Part shown: one piece after another, positions 18,296 to 26,468 of the stretch | How positions within the stretch are numbered: the first letter of the stretch is position 1 | How the letters are laid out: each line of letters opens with the position of its first letter | Assembly: GCA_019753285.1 (NCBI GenBank) | Contig: JAIELD010000006.1 | Span: forward strand, 1-63,801 | Direction of reading: 5' to 3' | Origin: Beijerinckiaceae bacterium | Lineage (GTDB): Bacteria > Pseudomonadota > Alphaproteobacteria > Rhizobiales > Beijerinckiaceae | Length of the DNA stretch: 63,801 nucleotides | Made by a program: the position numbers and the translations under genes | Notes under the pieces: model-generated | Told to the model about the DNA's origin: nothing | Seen by the model: the letters and a program-made list of their open reading frames with translations, nothing else | The model's database searches: none

Positions 18296-19256
18296 CGCGA
18301 TCACCCGTGAATTGATCGAAAGGATGGGCGGCGTGCATCGGCTGGGCCGGTCGGCTGGCCAGATTGAGGCTGAGAAGCTCCGGCCGTGCGTAATGCCCGA
18401 CCGAATCCATCATCCGCTTGCGTTTGGTGATCAGCGCCATGTCGAGATCGGCGATGAGGATGCCCTCGCCCTGCGTCAGCGGAGGCACGACATGCGAGCC
18501 TTCCGGCGAGATGATCGCCGTCATGCAGCCGCCGGTGAGAGCCTTGCGGAGTTTCTCGTCCGGGCAGATTTGGGCGATCTGCGATTCGGTCAGCCAGCCG
18601 GTCGAATTGACGACGAAACAGCCGGATTCGAGCGCATGATGGCGGATCGTCACCTCGATCTGCTCGGCGAAGATGGGCCCGACCAGCGAGCCTGGAAACT
18701 GCGCGACGTGAATTTCCTCGTGCTGCGCCATCAGCGCATAGCGCGCCAGCGGATTGTAATGCTCCCAGCAGGCGAGCGCGCCGACCCTGCCGACAGCGGT
18801 CTCCACCACTTTGAGCCCTGCCCCATCACCCTGGCCCCAGATCATGCGCTCGTGGAACGTCGGCGTGATCTTCCGGCGCTTGAGTTTCAAGCTGCCATCG
18901 GCATCGAAGATGAGCTGGGCATTGTAAAGCGAGCCATGATCGCGTTCGTTGACGCCCAGCACAACGACCACACCATGCCGCCGCGCCGCCGCTGAAACGG
19001 CTTCGGTGACTGGGCCCGGCACGATGACGGCGTTCTCGTAGAGCCGGAGATGCTCTGCGCCGGTCATCACCGGCGGAAAGACGAACGAAAAATACGGATA
19101 CCAGGGAAGGAAGGTCTCGGGAAAGACCGCGAGCTTCGCGCCCTTTCCAGCCGCCTCGTCGAGCGCTGCAAGGACACGCGTCAGCGTTCCTTCCAGCGTG
19201 GCGAGGTCGGGGGCGATCTGGACCGCGGCGACGCGGATCTTTCCCGTGTTGACCAT
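18204..19256 (-). CDS. nitC: Nitrilase, Nit6803 / NitC family
   Basis: A carbon-nitrogen hydrolase of 350 residues that should hydrolyse a nitrile to acid and ammonia. The catalytic triad is visible: Glu47 in [10 protein letters not shown], Lys129 in [13 protein letters not shown] and Cys163 in [28 protein letters not shown] and HVAQFPGS are typical of the Nit6803 clade. I use the ATG at 19254-19256 ([13 protein letters not shown]). The frame stays open past the point where family members usually end, so the C-terminal 30 or so residues are encoded over the start of the radical SAM gene, a 92-base overlap. The Nit1C nitrilase is the gene most directly tied to cyanide assimilation. Confidence 0.92.
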   Translation of the reverse strand: MVNTGKIRVAAVQIAPDLATLEGTLTRVLAALDEAAGKGAKLAVFPETFLPWYPYFSFVFPPVMTGAEHLRLYENAVIVPGPVTEAVSAAARRHGVVVVLGVNERDHGSLYNAQLIFDADGSLKLKRRKITPTFHERMIWGQGDGAGLKVVETAVGRVGALACWEHYNPLARYALMAQHEEIHVAQFPGSLVGPIFAEQIEVTIRHHALESGCFVVNSTGWLTESQIAQICPDEKLRKALTGGCMTAIISPEGSHVVPPLTQGEGILIADLDMALITKRKRMMDSVGHYARPELLSLNLASRPAQPMHAAHPFDQFTGDRDETDPSANRPQAAADGTAHQRVAVLRSASG

Positions 19257-19279
19257 GATGTCCGCCCTTCGGCGCTCCG

Positions 19280-19762
19280 TTAGAGCGTCCAGGTGTTGAG
19301 GATGAAGGCGTTGTCCTTGCGGTGCAGCAGGATGATGTCGAGCACGTCGAGCGGGCTGATCGGCACGATGCCGGGGATCAGCGAAGGCTCGCCATGGCCG
19401 TAGAGCATCTGCAGAGCGAACCGGCAGCAATAGACCTTGCCGCCTTCGCTCATGAACTTCTCGATCTGGTTGCCGAAGTTCTGCGCGCCCGGGAACGGCT
19501 CGTCGCCGAGCTTCGGGAAGCCACGCAGAACGCCGAGCGTCACGCCGGGGCCATAGAGCAGGATCGACGTATCGAAGCCCTTTCTCTTGAGGCGCGTCGC
19601 CTGCAGCAGATTGACGAGGCCGATCGACCCCTCGAACGCGACCGTATGGAACGTCACCAGCGCCTTTTCGCCGGGGGCCGCCTTCACGTCCTCGAATTTC
19701 TTGTCCTCGTAATCGACGAAGAAATCGCCCTTCGCATGGGCTGGTTTGGTAACTGCAGGCAT
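19280..19762 (-). CDS. nitB: Nitrogen-starvation response protein, MSMEG_0572/Sll0783 family
   Basis: A 160-residue DsrE-like small protein and first gene of the Nit1C operon. [40 protein letters not shown] and [19 protein letters not shown] are its recognisable segments, the last with adjacent cysteines. The Synechocystis member Sll0783 is strongly induced by nitrogen starvation and is needed for normal polyhydroxybutyrate accumulation; biochemical function is unknown. The ATG at 19760-19762 has GAGGGAG about seven bases upstream. Sixty-odd bases further up is the sigma-54 promoter at 19812-19828. Confidence 0.88.
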   Translation of the reverse strand: MPAVTKPAHAKGDFFVDYEDKKFEDVKAAPGEKALVTFHTVAFEGSIGLVNLLQATRLKRKGFDTSILLYGPGVTLGVLRGFPKLGDEPFPGAQNFGNQIEKFMSEGGKVYCCRFALQMLYGHGEPSLIPGIVPISPLDVLDIILLHRKDNAFILNTWTL

Positions 19763-19811
19763 CGGCTACTCCCTCGGACCGTTCCGCTCACTCAGCGGGC
19801 GCTTTTAGGGC

Positions 19812-19828
19812 AGCAAGCATCATGCCAA
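19812..19828 (-). promoter_or_regulatory. Sigma-54 (RpoN) promoter of the Nit1C operon
   Basis: The minus strand reads TTGGCATGATGCTTGCT. This matches the -24/-12 consensus YTGGCACGNNNNTTGCW at all defined positions except one (T for C in CACG), with exactly GG-N10-GC. Transcription would start near 19801, giving a leader of about 39 bases with a good ribosome site for nitB. Nitrogen control through RpoN and an NtrC-type activator fits the cluster's known nitrogen role. No activator gene or clear NtrC site was found next to it. Confidence 0.8.
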
Positions 19829-20072
19829 TTGAATGCTTCCGAAAAAGACCAATTACACCATCAATATCCATACAATAATACATTCAATAGACGATTGGGA
19901 TTCGAGCAGAACTGCATATTTTGTTACCAAACTGCCTCATTCAGCCGCTTATCTTTATTTTCAGAGATAATCACTCAAGCGTCATTTATCATGATGACAA
20001 GCAGCAGAAGCAACATTATACAGTCAATTTTGCGGCACTGGCTCCGCGATCGGCAACGAAAGAGTAAGTTCA
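19829..20072. other. AT-rich divergent regulatory region between nitB and the MocR gene
   Basis: This gene-free stretch is strikingly AT-rich compared with the GC-rich surroundings. It includes the inverted repeat TTATCT-N10-AGATAA (19949-19970) and GTCAT-N8-ATGAC (19981-19998). It presumably holds activator binding sites for the Nit1C sigma-54 promoter and the promoter or autoregulatory sites of the MocR gene. Both assignments are inference. I see no open reading frame with a credible start. Confidence 0.5.
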
Positions 20073-21455
20073 TTGGACAGTTGGCTGCCTGATCTCGCGC
20101 GCGGGGGAAAACCGCGATATCTCGCCATTGCGGACCGGATCGCCGAGGACCTCGTCGAGGGTCGGCTCCGGGCCGGTGATCGCCTTCCGCCGCAACGCAT
20201 GCTCGCTAGCCGGCTCGATATCGATTTCACCACCGTCGCGCGTGGTTACGTTGAGGCCCGCAAACGCGGTCTGGTCGAGTCCCGCGTCGGCCAGGGGACA
20301 TTCGTTCGCGGCCTGCCGAAAACGCCGCCATCCCTTGGCCCGGCCGCAATCCTCCCCGTCGATCTCTCGATGAACCTTCCGCCGGAGCCAGATGATCCCT
20401 CGCTCGTCGAACGCATGCGGGAGGGACTCGCTCATGTCGCGCGCGATCTTGTGCCTCTCTTGCGTTACCAGGGCTTTGGCGGTTCGCCGGCCGCCAAGGA
20501 TGCGGCATCGTCATGGCTCGGTCGCAGGGCGCTCGTGCCGACGCAGGATCGGCTTTTCGTCACGCCGGGAGCGCATCCGGCGATTGTTGCCATTCTTCAT
20601 ACACTGGCGCGTCCTGGAGACGTCGTCCTGGCGGAGAACATCACCTATCCGGGGATCAGGGCCATCGCGGCGCAAATGGGGATGAAGCTGGTCGGTCTGC
20701 CCATGGACCATGAGGGCGTCCTGCCCGCAGCGTTGATCGAGGCATGCACCCTTCACAAGCCGAAGGCGCTGTATCTCAATCCGATCCTGCAAAATCCCAC
20801 GACCCTGACGATCTCGGGCCAGCGCCGCGTGGAACTGGCCGCGATCGTGCGGCGCTTTGGGTTGCCCATCATCGAGGATGACGCCTACGGCTTCATACCG
20901 CCGCATCCGCTTCCGCCATTCGCGGCGATCGTGCCCGATCTCACCTGGCATGTGGCGGGCCTCGCCAAATGCATCGGCGCAGGCCTGCGCGCCGCATTCG
21001 TCGTGGTGCCGGATGCCCGCTCCGGCTGGCCATTCGCCGCAGCCCTTCGAGCGACGAGCGTGATGGCCTCGCCTTTGACAGTCGCCCTCGCCACACGCTG
21101 GATCGAGGACGGGACGGCCGACACGATCCTGCGGTTCATTCGAGCGGAAACTGCGGCGCGCCAGGCGCTGGCGCACGCCATACTGCCGGCCGGCAGCTAT
21201 CGTGCCGATCCGCTCAGCTTCAATCTCTGGATCGATTTGCCGAAGCCATGGACCCGGTCGGCGTTCATCGCGCATCTGCGATCGGCTCAGATCGGCGTCG
21301 TGGCAAGCGATGCCTTCACGGTCGATGGGAACCCAAGCGAGGCGGTGCGCATCTGCCTCGGCGGCCCGGCCACCCGTTCGATGATCCGGTCTGCCCTGGA
21401 CCTGATCTCGCACGCTCTCGAGGACCGGCCGGAATCAGGGCTTGGCGTGTTCTGA
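20073..21455 (+). CDS. MocR-type (GntR/aminotransferase) transcriptional regulator
   Basis: A 460-residue PLP-dependent regulator. The N-terminal GntR winged helix covers about residues 10-80 (YLAIADRIAEDLVEGRLRAG, LASRLDIDFTTVARGYVEAR and VESRVGQGTFVRG). An aminotransferase class I-like domain follows, with LYLNPILQNPTTLTIS, IIEDDAYGFIPP and the PLP lysine in HVAGLAKCIGAGLRAAFVV. The start is a TTG at 20073-20075; no in-frame ATG or GTG upstream gives a better start and only a weak AAGAG lies ahead. It is divergent from the Nit1C operon and convergent with the hydantoinase gene, so either could be its target. The ligand is unknown. Confidence 0.88.
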   Translation: MDSWLPDLARGGKPRYLAIADRIAEDLVEGRLRAGDRLPPQRMLASRLDIDFTTVARGYVEARKRGLVESRVGQGTFVRGLPKTPPSLGPAAILPVDLSMNLPPEPDDPSLVERMREGLAHVARDLVPLLRYQGFGGSPAAKDAASSWLGRRALVPTQDRLFVTPGAHPAIVAILHTLARPGDVVLAENITYPGIRAIAAQMGMKLVGLPMDHEGVLPAALIEACTLHKPKALYLNPILQNPTTLTISGQRRVELAAIVRRFGLPIIEDDAYGFIPPHPLPPFAAIVPDLTWHVAGLAKCIGAGLRAAFVVVPDARSGWPFAAALRATSVMASPLTVALATRWIEDGTADTILRFIRAETAARQALAHAILPAGSYRADPLSFNLWIDLPKPWTRSAFIAHLRSAQIGVVASDAFTVDGNPSEAVRICLGGPATRSMIRSALDLISHALEDRPESGLGVF

Positions 21456-21556
21456 CAGCTGACTGAACCTGCCACTTGAAGGCGACCGTTGATAAAACGC
21501 GCCCCTCGCAAGCAATCGTATTTGTCTGACATGCCTCCGGAGGCGGACGTGCACGC

Positions 21557-21571
21557 GAACGATATTCGTTC
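21557..21571. terminator. Small hairpin between convergent MocR and hydantoinase genes
   Basis: GAACGA-TAT-TCGTTC is a perfect six-base-pair inverted repeat with a three-base loop in the 147-base convergent gap. A GCCTCCGGAGGC palindrome lies just before it. No T-tract follows, so a terminator role is only suggested by the position. Confidence 0.3.
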
Positions 21572-21602
21572 TTCCGGTATGGTCTGCTGACGTTTTCACT
21601 TG

Positions 21603-23087
21603 TTACATCAGTTGCGCACCGAAATTTCGCGCGGGATCGAATTCGGCGGAAAGACGCCCTGTCGGCTTCGCCGCCTCACCGCCTCCACGTGGCAGGAACC
21701 GCCCGCTGCCGGGCGCAGCCTTCAAGACGCCATTGTCGACAATGACAGCGCCGCGCAGCATCGTCGTCACCGGCCAGCCGGTGACTCTACGGCCCTGATA
21801 GGGCGTATAGCCCGCAAGGTCGTGCAACATGGCCGCATCGAGCGTGACCGTCTTCTTCGGGTCCCAGATGGCGATGTCGGCATCCGCGCCGATCGCGATG
21901 GAGCCTTTCTTCGGGTGCAGATTGTAGATCTTCGCCGGAGCGGTGGCCGTCAGCTCTACAAACTTCTGAAGGCCAAGCCGCCCTTGCGAAACCATGGCGT
22001 CGAACAGCAGCGGCAGCCGCACCTCGATGCCGGCAAAACCGTTGGCGATCTGCTTGAAGCTGGGATTGGGGCCGGCGCTGAGCTTGCCGCTGGCGTCGAA
22101 GCGATAGGGCGCGTGGTCGGACGACACGGTCTGCAGGTCGCCGAGCGCTAGCGCCTGCCAGAGCGCCTCCTGGTCGGCGGCCTCGCGCGGCGGCGGGCTG
22201 CACATCCATTTCGCGCCTTCCATGCCGGGCTTGTCGAGATCGGCCGCCGTCAGGAAGAGATATTGCGGGCACGTCTCGCCATAGACCTTCAGCCCCTCGC
22301 CGCGGGCCGCCCGGATGACGCGCGCGCCTTCGACGGTGGAGACATGGAAGATCATGATCGGCTGGTCGATGAGCGCCGCCATGGCAACGAGCCGGTTGAT
22401 CGCTTCCGCCTCGGAGCCGCGAGCGTGGCTGACGGCGTGGTACTTCGGAGCGGTGTAGCCTCGCGCCATCAGCCGCTTCACCATGAAGGCGATCATGCCG
22501 TGGTTCTCGGCATGGACGCAGACCATCGCGCCGGTCTCGCGCGCCGCCATCAGCACGTCCAGAAAGGGCTCGTCATCGACCTTGAGGCGGTCATAGGTCA
22601 TGAACAGCTTGATCGAGCCGTGCCCGGCCTTCACAAGCGCCGGGATTTCGTCGATCGCCTGCTCCGTCGCATCCGAGACGATCATGTGGAAGGCGTAATC
22701 GATCATCGCGCCGCGTTTTGCGAGAAGATGGTAGTCCTCGACAACCTTCGAGAGCTGCATGCCGCGATGCTGAGCCGCAAAGGGAATGACGGTGGTCGTG
22801 CCGCCGAAAGCCGCGGCTCTGGTGGCCGATTCGAACGTATCGGCGTTCATCAGCCCGCCTGCCGAGAGCTGTTCGATATGGGCATGTGTATCCACGCCGC
22901 CTGGAAGAACCAGTTTGCCGGTCGCGTCGATCTCGTGCCGACCATGGCCGAGCCCGAGGCCGATGGCAGCGATCGTTTCGCCTCTTATGCCAATATCGGC
23001 GTTAAAGGTATCGGTCGTCGTCGCGACAGTGCCGCCCCTGATGACGATATCGAAACCGGCGGCGGTCGGGGCGGGTGAAGTGCTCAT
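21603..23087 (-). CDS. D-hydantoinase / dihydropyrimidinase
   Basis: A 494-residue cyclic amidohydrolase that opens the ring of 5-substituted hydantoins (or dihydropyrimidines) to N-carbamoyl amino acids. The binuclear metal ligands are present: His68 and His70 in DTHAHIEQ, the carboxylated Lys160 in GSIKLFMTYDR, His192 in CVHAENHG, His248 in IFHVST and Asp324 in SSDHAPYRF. Length is normal. The gene runs away from the divergent racemase with a 68-base intergenic region, and AAGGA lies upstream of the ATG at 23085-23087. With the racemase and the D-carbamoylase next to it, hydantoinase is more likely than a purely pyrimidine-degrading role. Confidence 0.92.
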   Translation of the reverse strand: MSTSPAPTAAGFDIVIRGGTVATTTDTFNADIGIRGETIAAIGLGLGHGRHEIDATGKLVLPGGVDTHAHIEQLSAGGLMNADTFESATRAAAFGGTTTVIPFAAQHRGMQLSKVVEDYHLLAKRGAMIDYAFHMIVSDATEQAIDEIPALVKAGHGSIKLFMTYDRLKVDDEPFLDVLMAARETGAMVCVHAENHGMIAFMVKRLMARGYTAPKYHAVSHARGSEAEAINRLVAMAALIDQPIMIFHVSTVEGARVIRAARGEGLKVYGETCPQYLFLTAADLDKPGMEGAKWMCSPPPREAADQEALWQALALGDLQTVSSDHAPYRFDASGKLSAGPNPSFKQIANGFAGIEVRLPLLFDAMVSQGRLGLQKFVELTATAPAKIYNLHPKKGSIAIGADADIAIWDPKKTVTLDAAMLHDLAGYTPYQGRRVTGWPVTTMLRGAVIVDNGVLKAAPGSGRFLPRGGGEAAKPTGRLSAEFDPARNFGAQLM

Positions 23088-23102
23088 CAGCGTGGTCCTT
23101 GC

Positions 23103-23119
23103 ATGGCGACGGTGTTGCC
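23103..23119 (+). promoter_or_regulatory. Candidate sigma-54 promoter of the racemase gene
   Basis: ATGGCGACGGTGTTGCC keeps TGGC-N7-TTGC with exact GG-N10-GC spacing, but the middle ACG of the consensus is not matched. Transcription would start near 23130, about 25 bases before the ATG at 23156 and ahead of its GGAG ribosome site. The geometry is right but the match is weaker than the Nit1C and Liv promoters. Confidence 0.4.
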
Positions 23120-23155
23120 TGTCTATCTTGGCTCAGACGAGAACCGGAGTTTTTC

Positions 23156-23818
23156 ATGAACGAGCCCCGTCGCCAACGCATCCTGGTCATCAACCCGAAT
23201 TCCAACGCCTCCGTAACCGCCAATATGGATGAGGCGCTCGGGCCCCTCAAGCTTGACGGCGGGCCAGAAATCGTCTGCACGACGCTCGCCGAAGGCCCGT
23301 TCGGCATCGAAAGCCAGGCCGATGTCGATGGCGTCGCCCTGCCGCTCCGGCGGCTGATAGAGGCGGACAACCAGTCGGATGCGTTCATCATCGCCTGCTA
23401 TTCCGATCCCGGCCTTCATGTCTGCCGCGAGGGCACGTCGCACCCCGTCTTCGGCATTGCTGAATCGGCTGTCCTGACGGCTCTCGCGCGCGGCGAGCGC
23501 TTCGGCGTCATCGCGATCAAGAACCGTTCGATCCCGCGCCACATACGCTATCTGCGGCAGATGGGCCTCACCGAGCGGCTCGCCGGCGAGCGGGCGCTCG
23601 ACATGAGCGTGGCTGATAGCGGCAGTGACAAGGCGCTTGAGCGGATGATTGCCGTCGGTTCCGCGCTGCGGGATGAAGACGGCGCGAACGTTGTCATCAT
23701 GGGCTGCGCGGGCATGGCGCGGCACCGGAAGCCGCTCGAACAGGCGTTGGGCATCCCCGTGATCGACCCGACGCAAGCGGCGGTCACGCTTGCCCTTGGC
23801 GCGTTGATGGTTGGCTGA
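23156..23818 (+). CDS. Hydantoin racemase (Asp/Glu racemase family)
   Basis: A 220-residue cofactor-independent racemase of the HyuE/Asp-Glu-hydantoin racemase family. It equilibrates the two enantiomers of a 5-substituted hydantoin so the stereoselective hydantoinase can use both. ILVINPNSNASVTANM is the N-terminal signature. The two catalytic cysteines are Cys81 in IIACYSDPG and Cys184 in IMGCAGMA. The ATG at 23156 follows CCGGAG; the longer frame starting at 23075 runs over the hydantoinase start and is rejected. The gene is convergent with the carbamoylase gene, only five bases apart. Allantoin racemase is an alternative specificity. Confidence 0.88.
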   Translation: MNEPRRQRILVINPNSNASVTANMDEALGPLKLDGGPEIVCTTLAEGPFGIESQADVDGVALPLRRLIEADNQSDAFIIACYSDPGLHVCREGTSHPVFGIAESAVLTALARGERFGVIAIKNRSIPRHIRYLRQMGLTERLAGERALDMSVADSGSDKALERMIAVGSALRDEDGANVVIMGCAGMARHRKPLEQALGIPVIDPTQAAVTLALGALMVG

Positions 23819-23823
23819 CGAGA

Positions 23824-24753
23824 TCATTCCGGCGGCAGCACGACGCCAGTCTGCGACGTGATGAGCCCGTAATGCTCGACGCGCCGATGCCGTACGAAGT
23901 CGAAGATCGTCGTCTTGCCGAAGACGGTGTCATCGAGATCGCAAGGATGCACCAGAAGCTCGTCCTCCTCGGTCCTGCACTCAGCGACGATCACGCCGTT
24001 CGGGTCGACGATGAGGCTGCCGCCGATCAGCGGATGGCCGTCCTCGACGCCGGCTTTCGCGACGGCCACCACCCAGGTGGCGTTCTGATAGGCGCCGGCC
24101 TGCACCGACAGCCGGTTGTGGAACAGGCGCTGCTCAGGACCTTCCGCTCCGTTCTGTGAGTTGATGGACGGCGTGTTGTAGCCGAGCGCTACCATCTCAA
24201 CGCCCTGAAGGCCCATGACGCGGTAGGTCTCCGGCCAGCGGCGATCGTTGCAGACGCACATGCCGAAGAGCCCTCCCATCGTCCGCCAGACCGGAAAGCC
24301 GAGATCGCCCGGCAGGAAGTAGCGCTTTTCGAGGTGCTGATGCGTCCGCTCGGGATCGTATTCGGAATGGCCCGGCAGATGGATCTTGCGGTATTTGCCG
24401 ATGATCGCGCCATGTTTGTCGACGATGATCGACGTGTTGAAATGCTGCCCTTCCGGCGTCAGTTCGGCATAACCAAACGACATCGCCATACCGTGCTCCC
24501 TGGCGCGTCGGAACAGCGGCAGCGTTTCCGGCGAAGGCATCTCGCGTTCGAACCAGGTGTCGACCTCGGCCTGATCCTCGATATACCAGCGGGGAAAGAA
24601 CGTCGTCAGCGCGAGTTCCGGATAGACGATGAAATCGGCGCCTTGAGCCTTCGCTTCATCCATCAGGGCGATCATGCGCTCGACCACGACGCTGCGCGTA
24701 TCGCTGCGCTGGATTGGCCCCATCTGGGCGGCGGCGGTTGTGACGATGCGCAT
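23824..24753 (-). CDS. N-carbamoyl-D-amino acid hydrolase (D-carbamoylase)
   Basis: A 309-residue nitrilase-superfamily amidase that hydrolyses N-carbamoyl-D-amino acids to D-amino acid, carbon dioxide and ammonia. The E-K-C triad is Glu46 (YPELALTTFFPRW), Lys123 (KYRKIHLPGHSEYDP) and Cys168 (CVCNDRRWPETYRVMGL). These segments, with HLEKRYFLPGDLGFPV and YNTPSINSQ, closely follow the Agrobacterium D-carbamoylase as I recall it. The ATG at 24751-24753 fits the family N-terminus. It is the last gene of the peptide-type ABC transporter operon, 29 bases after the ATPase gene. The transporter may therefore import hydantoins, carbamoyl amino acids or peptides. Confidence 0.9.
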   Translation of the reverse strand: MRIVTTAAAQMGPIQRSDTRSVVVERMIALMDEAKAQGADFIVYPELALTTFFPRWYIEDQAEVDTWFEREMPSPETLPLFRRAREHGMAMSFGYAELTPEGQHFNTSIIVDKHGAIIGKYRKIHLPGHSEYDPERTHQHLEKRYFLPGDLGFPVWRTMGGLFGMCVCNDRRWPETYRVMGLQGVEMVALGYNTPSINSQNGAEGPEQRLFHNRLSVQAGAYQNATWVVAVAKAGVEDGHPLIGGSLIVDPNGVIVAECRTEEDELLVHPCDLDDTVFGKTTIFDFVRHRRVEHYGLITSQTGVVLPPE

Positions 24754-24782
24754 GGTTGTCCTTCGCTGGAGAGTGGAAGTTG

Positions 24783-26468
24783 CTAGAGGGGTTGACTGCG
24801 GCTTGCCGGCATGTCCGCCGGCTGACGCGCACGATGCGGGTCGAAATGCGGAATGGCGGCGACGAGCTGCCGCGTATAGGCCTCCGCCGGCGCATCGAAT
24901 ATCCGTTGGCTTGGCCCGCGCTCCACGATGGAGCCGTTCTGCATCACGATCGTCTCGTCGCACATCATGCGGATGACGTTGAGATCGTGGCTGACGAAGA
25001 GGTAGGCCATGCCCTGCTCGCGTCGCAGCCGATCGAGCAGCTGCAGCACGACGGCCTGGACCGAAACGTCGAGCGCCGCCGTCGGTTCATCGAGCACCAG
25101 CAATCGCGGCGCAACCGAGATGGCCCGTGCGATGCCGACCCGCGCCTTCTGACCGCCGGAGAGCTGATGTGGAAAGCGATCGAGCAAATCGAGCGGCAAC
25201 CCGACCTGATCGGCCGTGGCCGCGACTCGGTCCTTCAATTCGCGGCCTTTGCCGAGGCCAAGAAGCTTGCGCAACGGGTCCGCGATGGAATCGAAAGCGC
25301 TGAAGCGCGGATTGAGGCTGTCGCCCGGGTCCTGGAAGACGATCTGGATCGCCTTGCGCAGCGGCGATTGATGGAATTTGCCCGTCGGGATGGCTCCGAT
25401 GTCCTCGCCGTCGAACAGGATCGAGCCCTCGCTCTGGTCAAGCAACCGGCAGACCATGCGCGAGATCGTGCTCTTGCCGGAGCCGGATTCCCCAACGAGA
25501 CCGAGGCTTTCACCGGCGCGGATGTTAAATGAAACACCCTTGACAGCCGGCTCGCCGCTGCCGAAGCGCTTGACGAGACCCTCGACCGTCAAAAGCGCTG
25601 CCTGCGCGCTCTCGCGTCTCACCTGCGGAAAGGCGACGACGCCGGCGGGGAGCGCCGGATCAGCGGTGAGGCTCGCGACCGTCGAGGTTCGCGTGGGCGA
25701 GGCCGCCACGAGCCGGCGGGTGTATGCATGACGTGGGTCGGAAAAGAGCGTCGCAGGCGATGCCGTCTCGACGATCCGCCCCTGCTCCATCACGGCGACC
25801 CGGTCGCAGTATTCGGCCGCGAGTCCGAGATCATGCGTGATGAGCATCATCGCCATGCCGCGGCTGCGGGTGAGCCCGGCGAGAAGATCCATCACCGTCT
25901 TCTGCGTGGTTACGTCGAGGCCGGTCGTCGGCTCGTCTGCGATCAGCAGCTTCGGCGCGCAGGACATCGCCATCGCGATCATGACGCGTTGGCACATGCC
26001 GCCTGAAAGTTCGTGCGGATAGGCGTCGAGCCGGGCCTCCGGGTCGCGGATCTGCACCGCCGCGAGGAGGCCAAGCGCCTCGGCGCGCGCCTGCGCCGCC
26101 GACATGTCGATATGCGCGCGCAGGGCATCGGCAATCTGCAACCCCACGGTGCGGATCGGATTGAGCGCCGCACGCGGGTTCTGGAACACCATCGTCATGG
26201 CCGCGCCGCGCAATGCCCTGAGGTCGGCGCGGCCGAGGCGCGTGATGTCCTGCCCCGCATACACGATCCTGCCGCCGCTGATCGTTGCCGAGCGGTCGAG
26301 CAGGCGCATGACGCTGAAGGCCGTGACGGACTTGCCGGAGCCGCTCTCGCCGACGAGACCGAGCGTCTCGCCAGCCTCCACCGCGAGCGACACGCCCTTC
26401 AACGCCGCGACGCGCCCGGAGCGGGTCGCGAAGCCGACCTCAAGGTCCTCGATCGCGAGAAGGCTCAT
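24783..26468 (-). CDS. Fused peptide-type ABC transporter ATPase (DppD-DppF in one chain)
   Basis: A 561-residue protein with two complete ATPase domains of the oligopeptide/dipeptide (Opp/Dpp) type. The first has GLVGESGSGKS, LSGGMCQRVMIAMAMS and LLIADEPTTGLDV. The second has its own GESGSGKST, LSGGQKARVGIARAIS and LLVLDEPTAALDVSVQ. Such fusions are common (GsiA/YejF type). The start ATG at 26466-26468 overlaps the permease stop by four bases. It powers uptake through the two permeases encoded upstream. Confidence 0.93.
   Translation of the reverse strand: MSLLAIEDLEVGFATRSGRVAALKGVSLAVEAGETLGLVGESGSGKSVTAFSVMRLLDRSATISGGRIVYAGQDITRLGRADLRALRGAAMTMVFQNPRAALNPIRTVGLQIADALRAHIDMSAAQARAEALGLLAAVQIRDPEARLDAYPHELSGGMCQRVMIAMAMSCAPKLLIADEPTTGLDVTTQKTVMDLLAGLTRSRGMAMMLITHDLGLAAEYCDRVAVMEQGRIVETASPATLFSDPRHAYTRRLVAASPTRTSTVASLTADPALPAGVVAFPQVRRESAQAALLTVEGLVKRFGSGEPAVKGVSFNIRAGESLGLVGESGSGKSTISRMVCRLLDQSEGSILFDGEDIGAIPTGKFHQSPLRKAIQIVFQDPGDSLNPRFSAFDSIADPLRKLLGLGKGRELKDRVAATADQVGLPLDLLDRFPHQLSGGQKARVGIARAISVAPRLLVLDEPTAALDVSVQAVVLQLLDRLRREQGMAYLFVSHDLNVIRMMCDETIVMQNGSIVERGPSQRIFDAPAEAYTRQLVAAIPHFDPHRARQPADMPASRSQPL

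Noticed and set aside
23107..23120. AGGCAACACCGTCGC on the minus strand as a sigma-54 promoter for the hydantoinase gene
   Set aside because: The spacing GG-N10-GC is present, but the predicted start point would fall downstream of the ribosome site and the match is poor.
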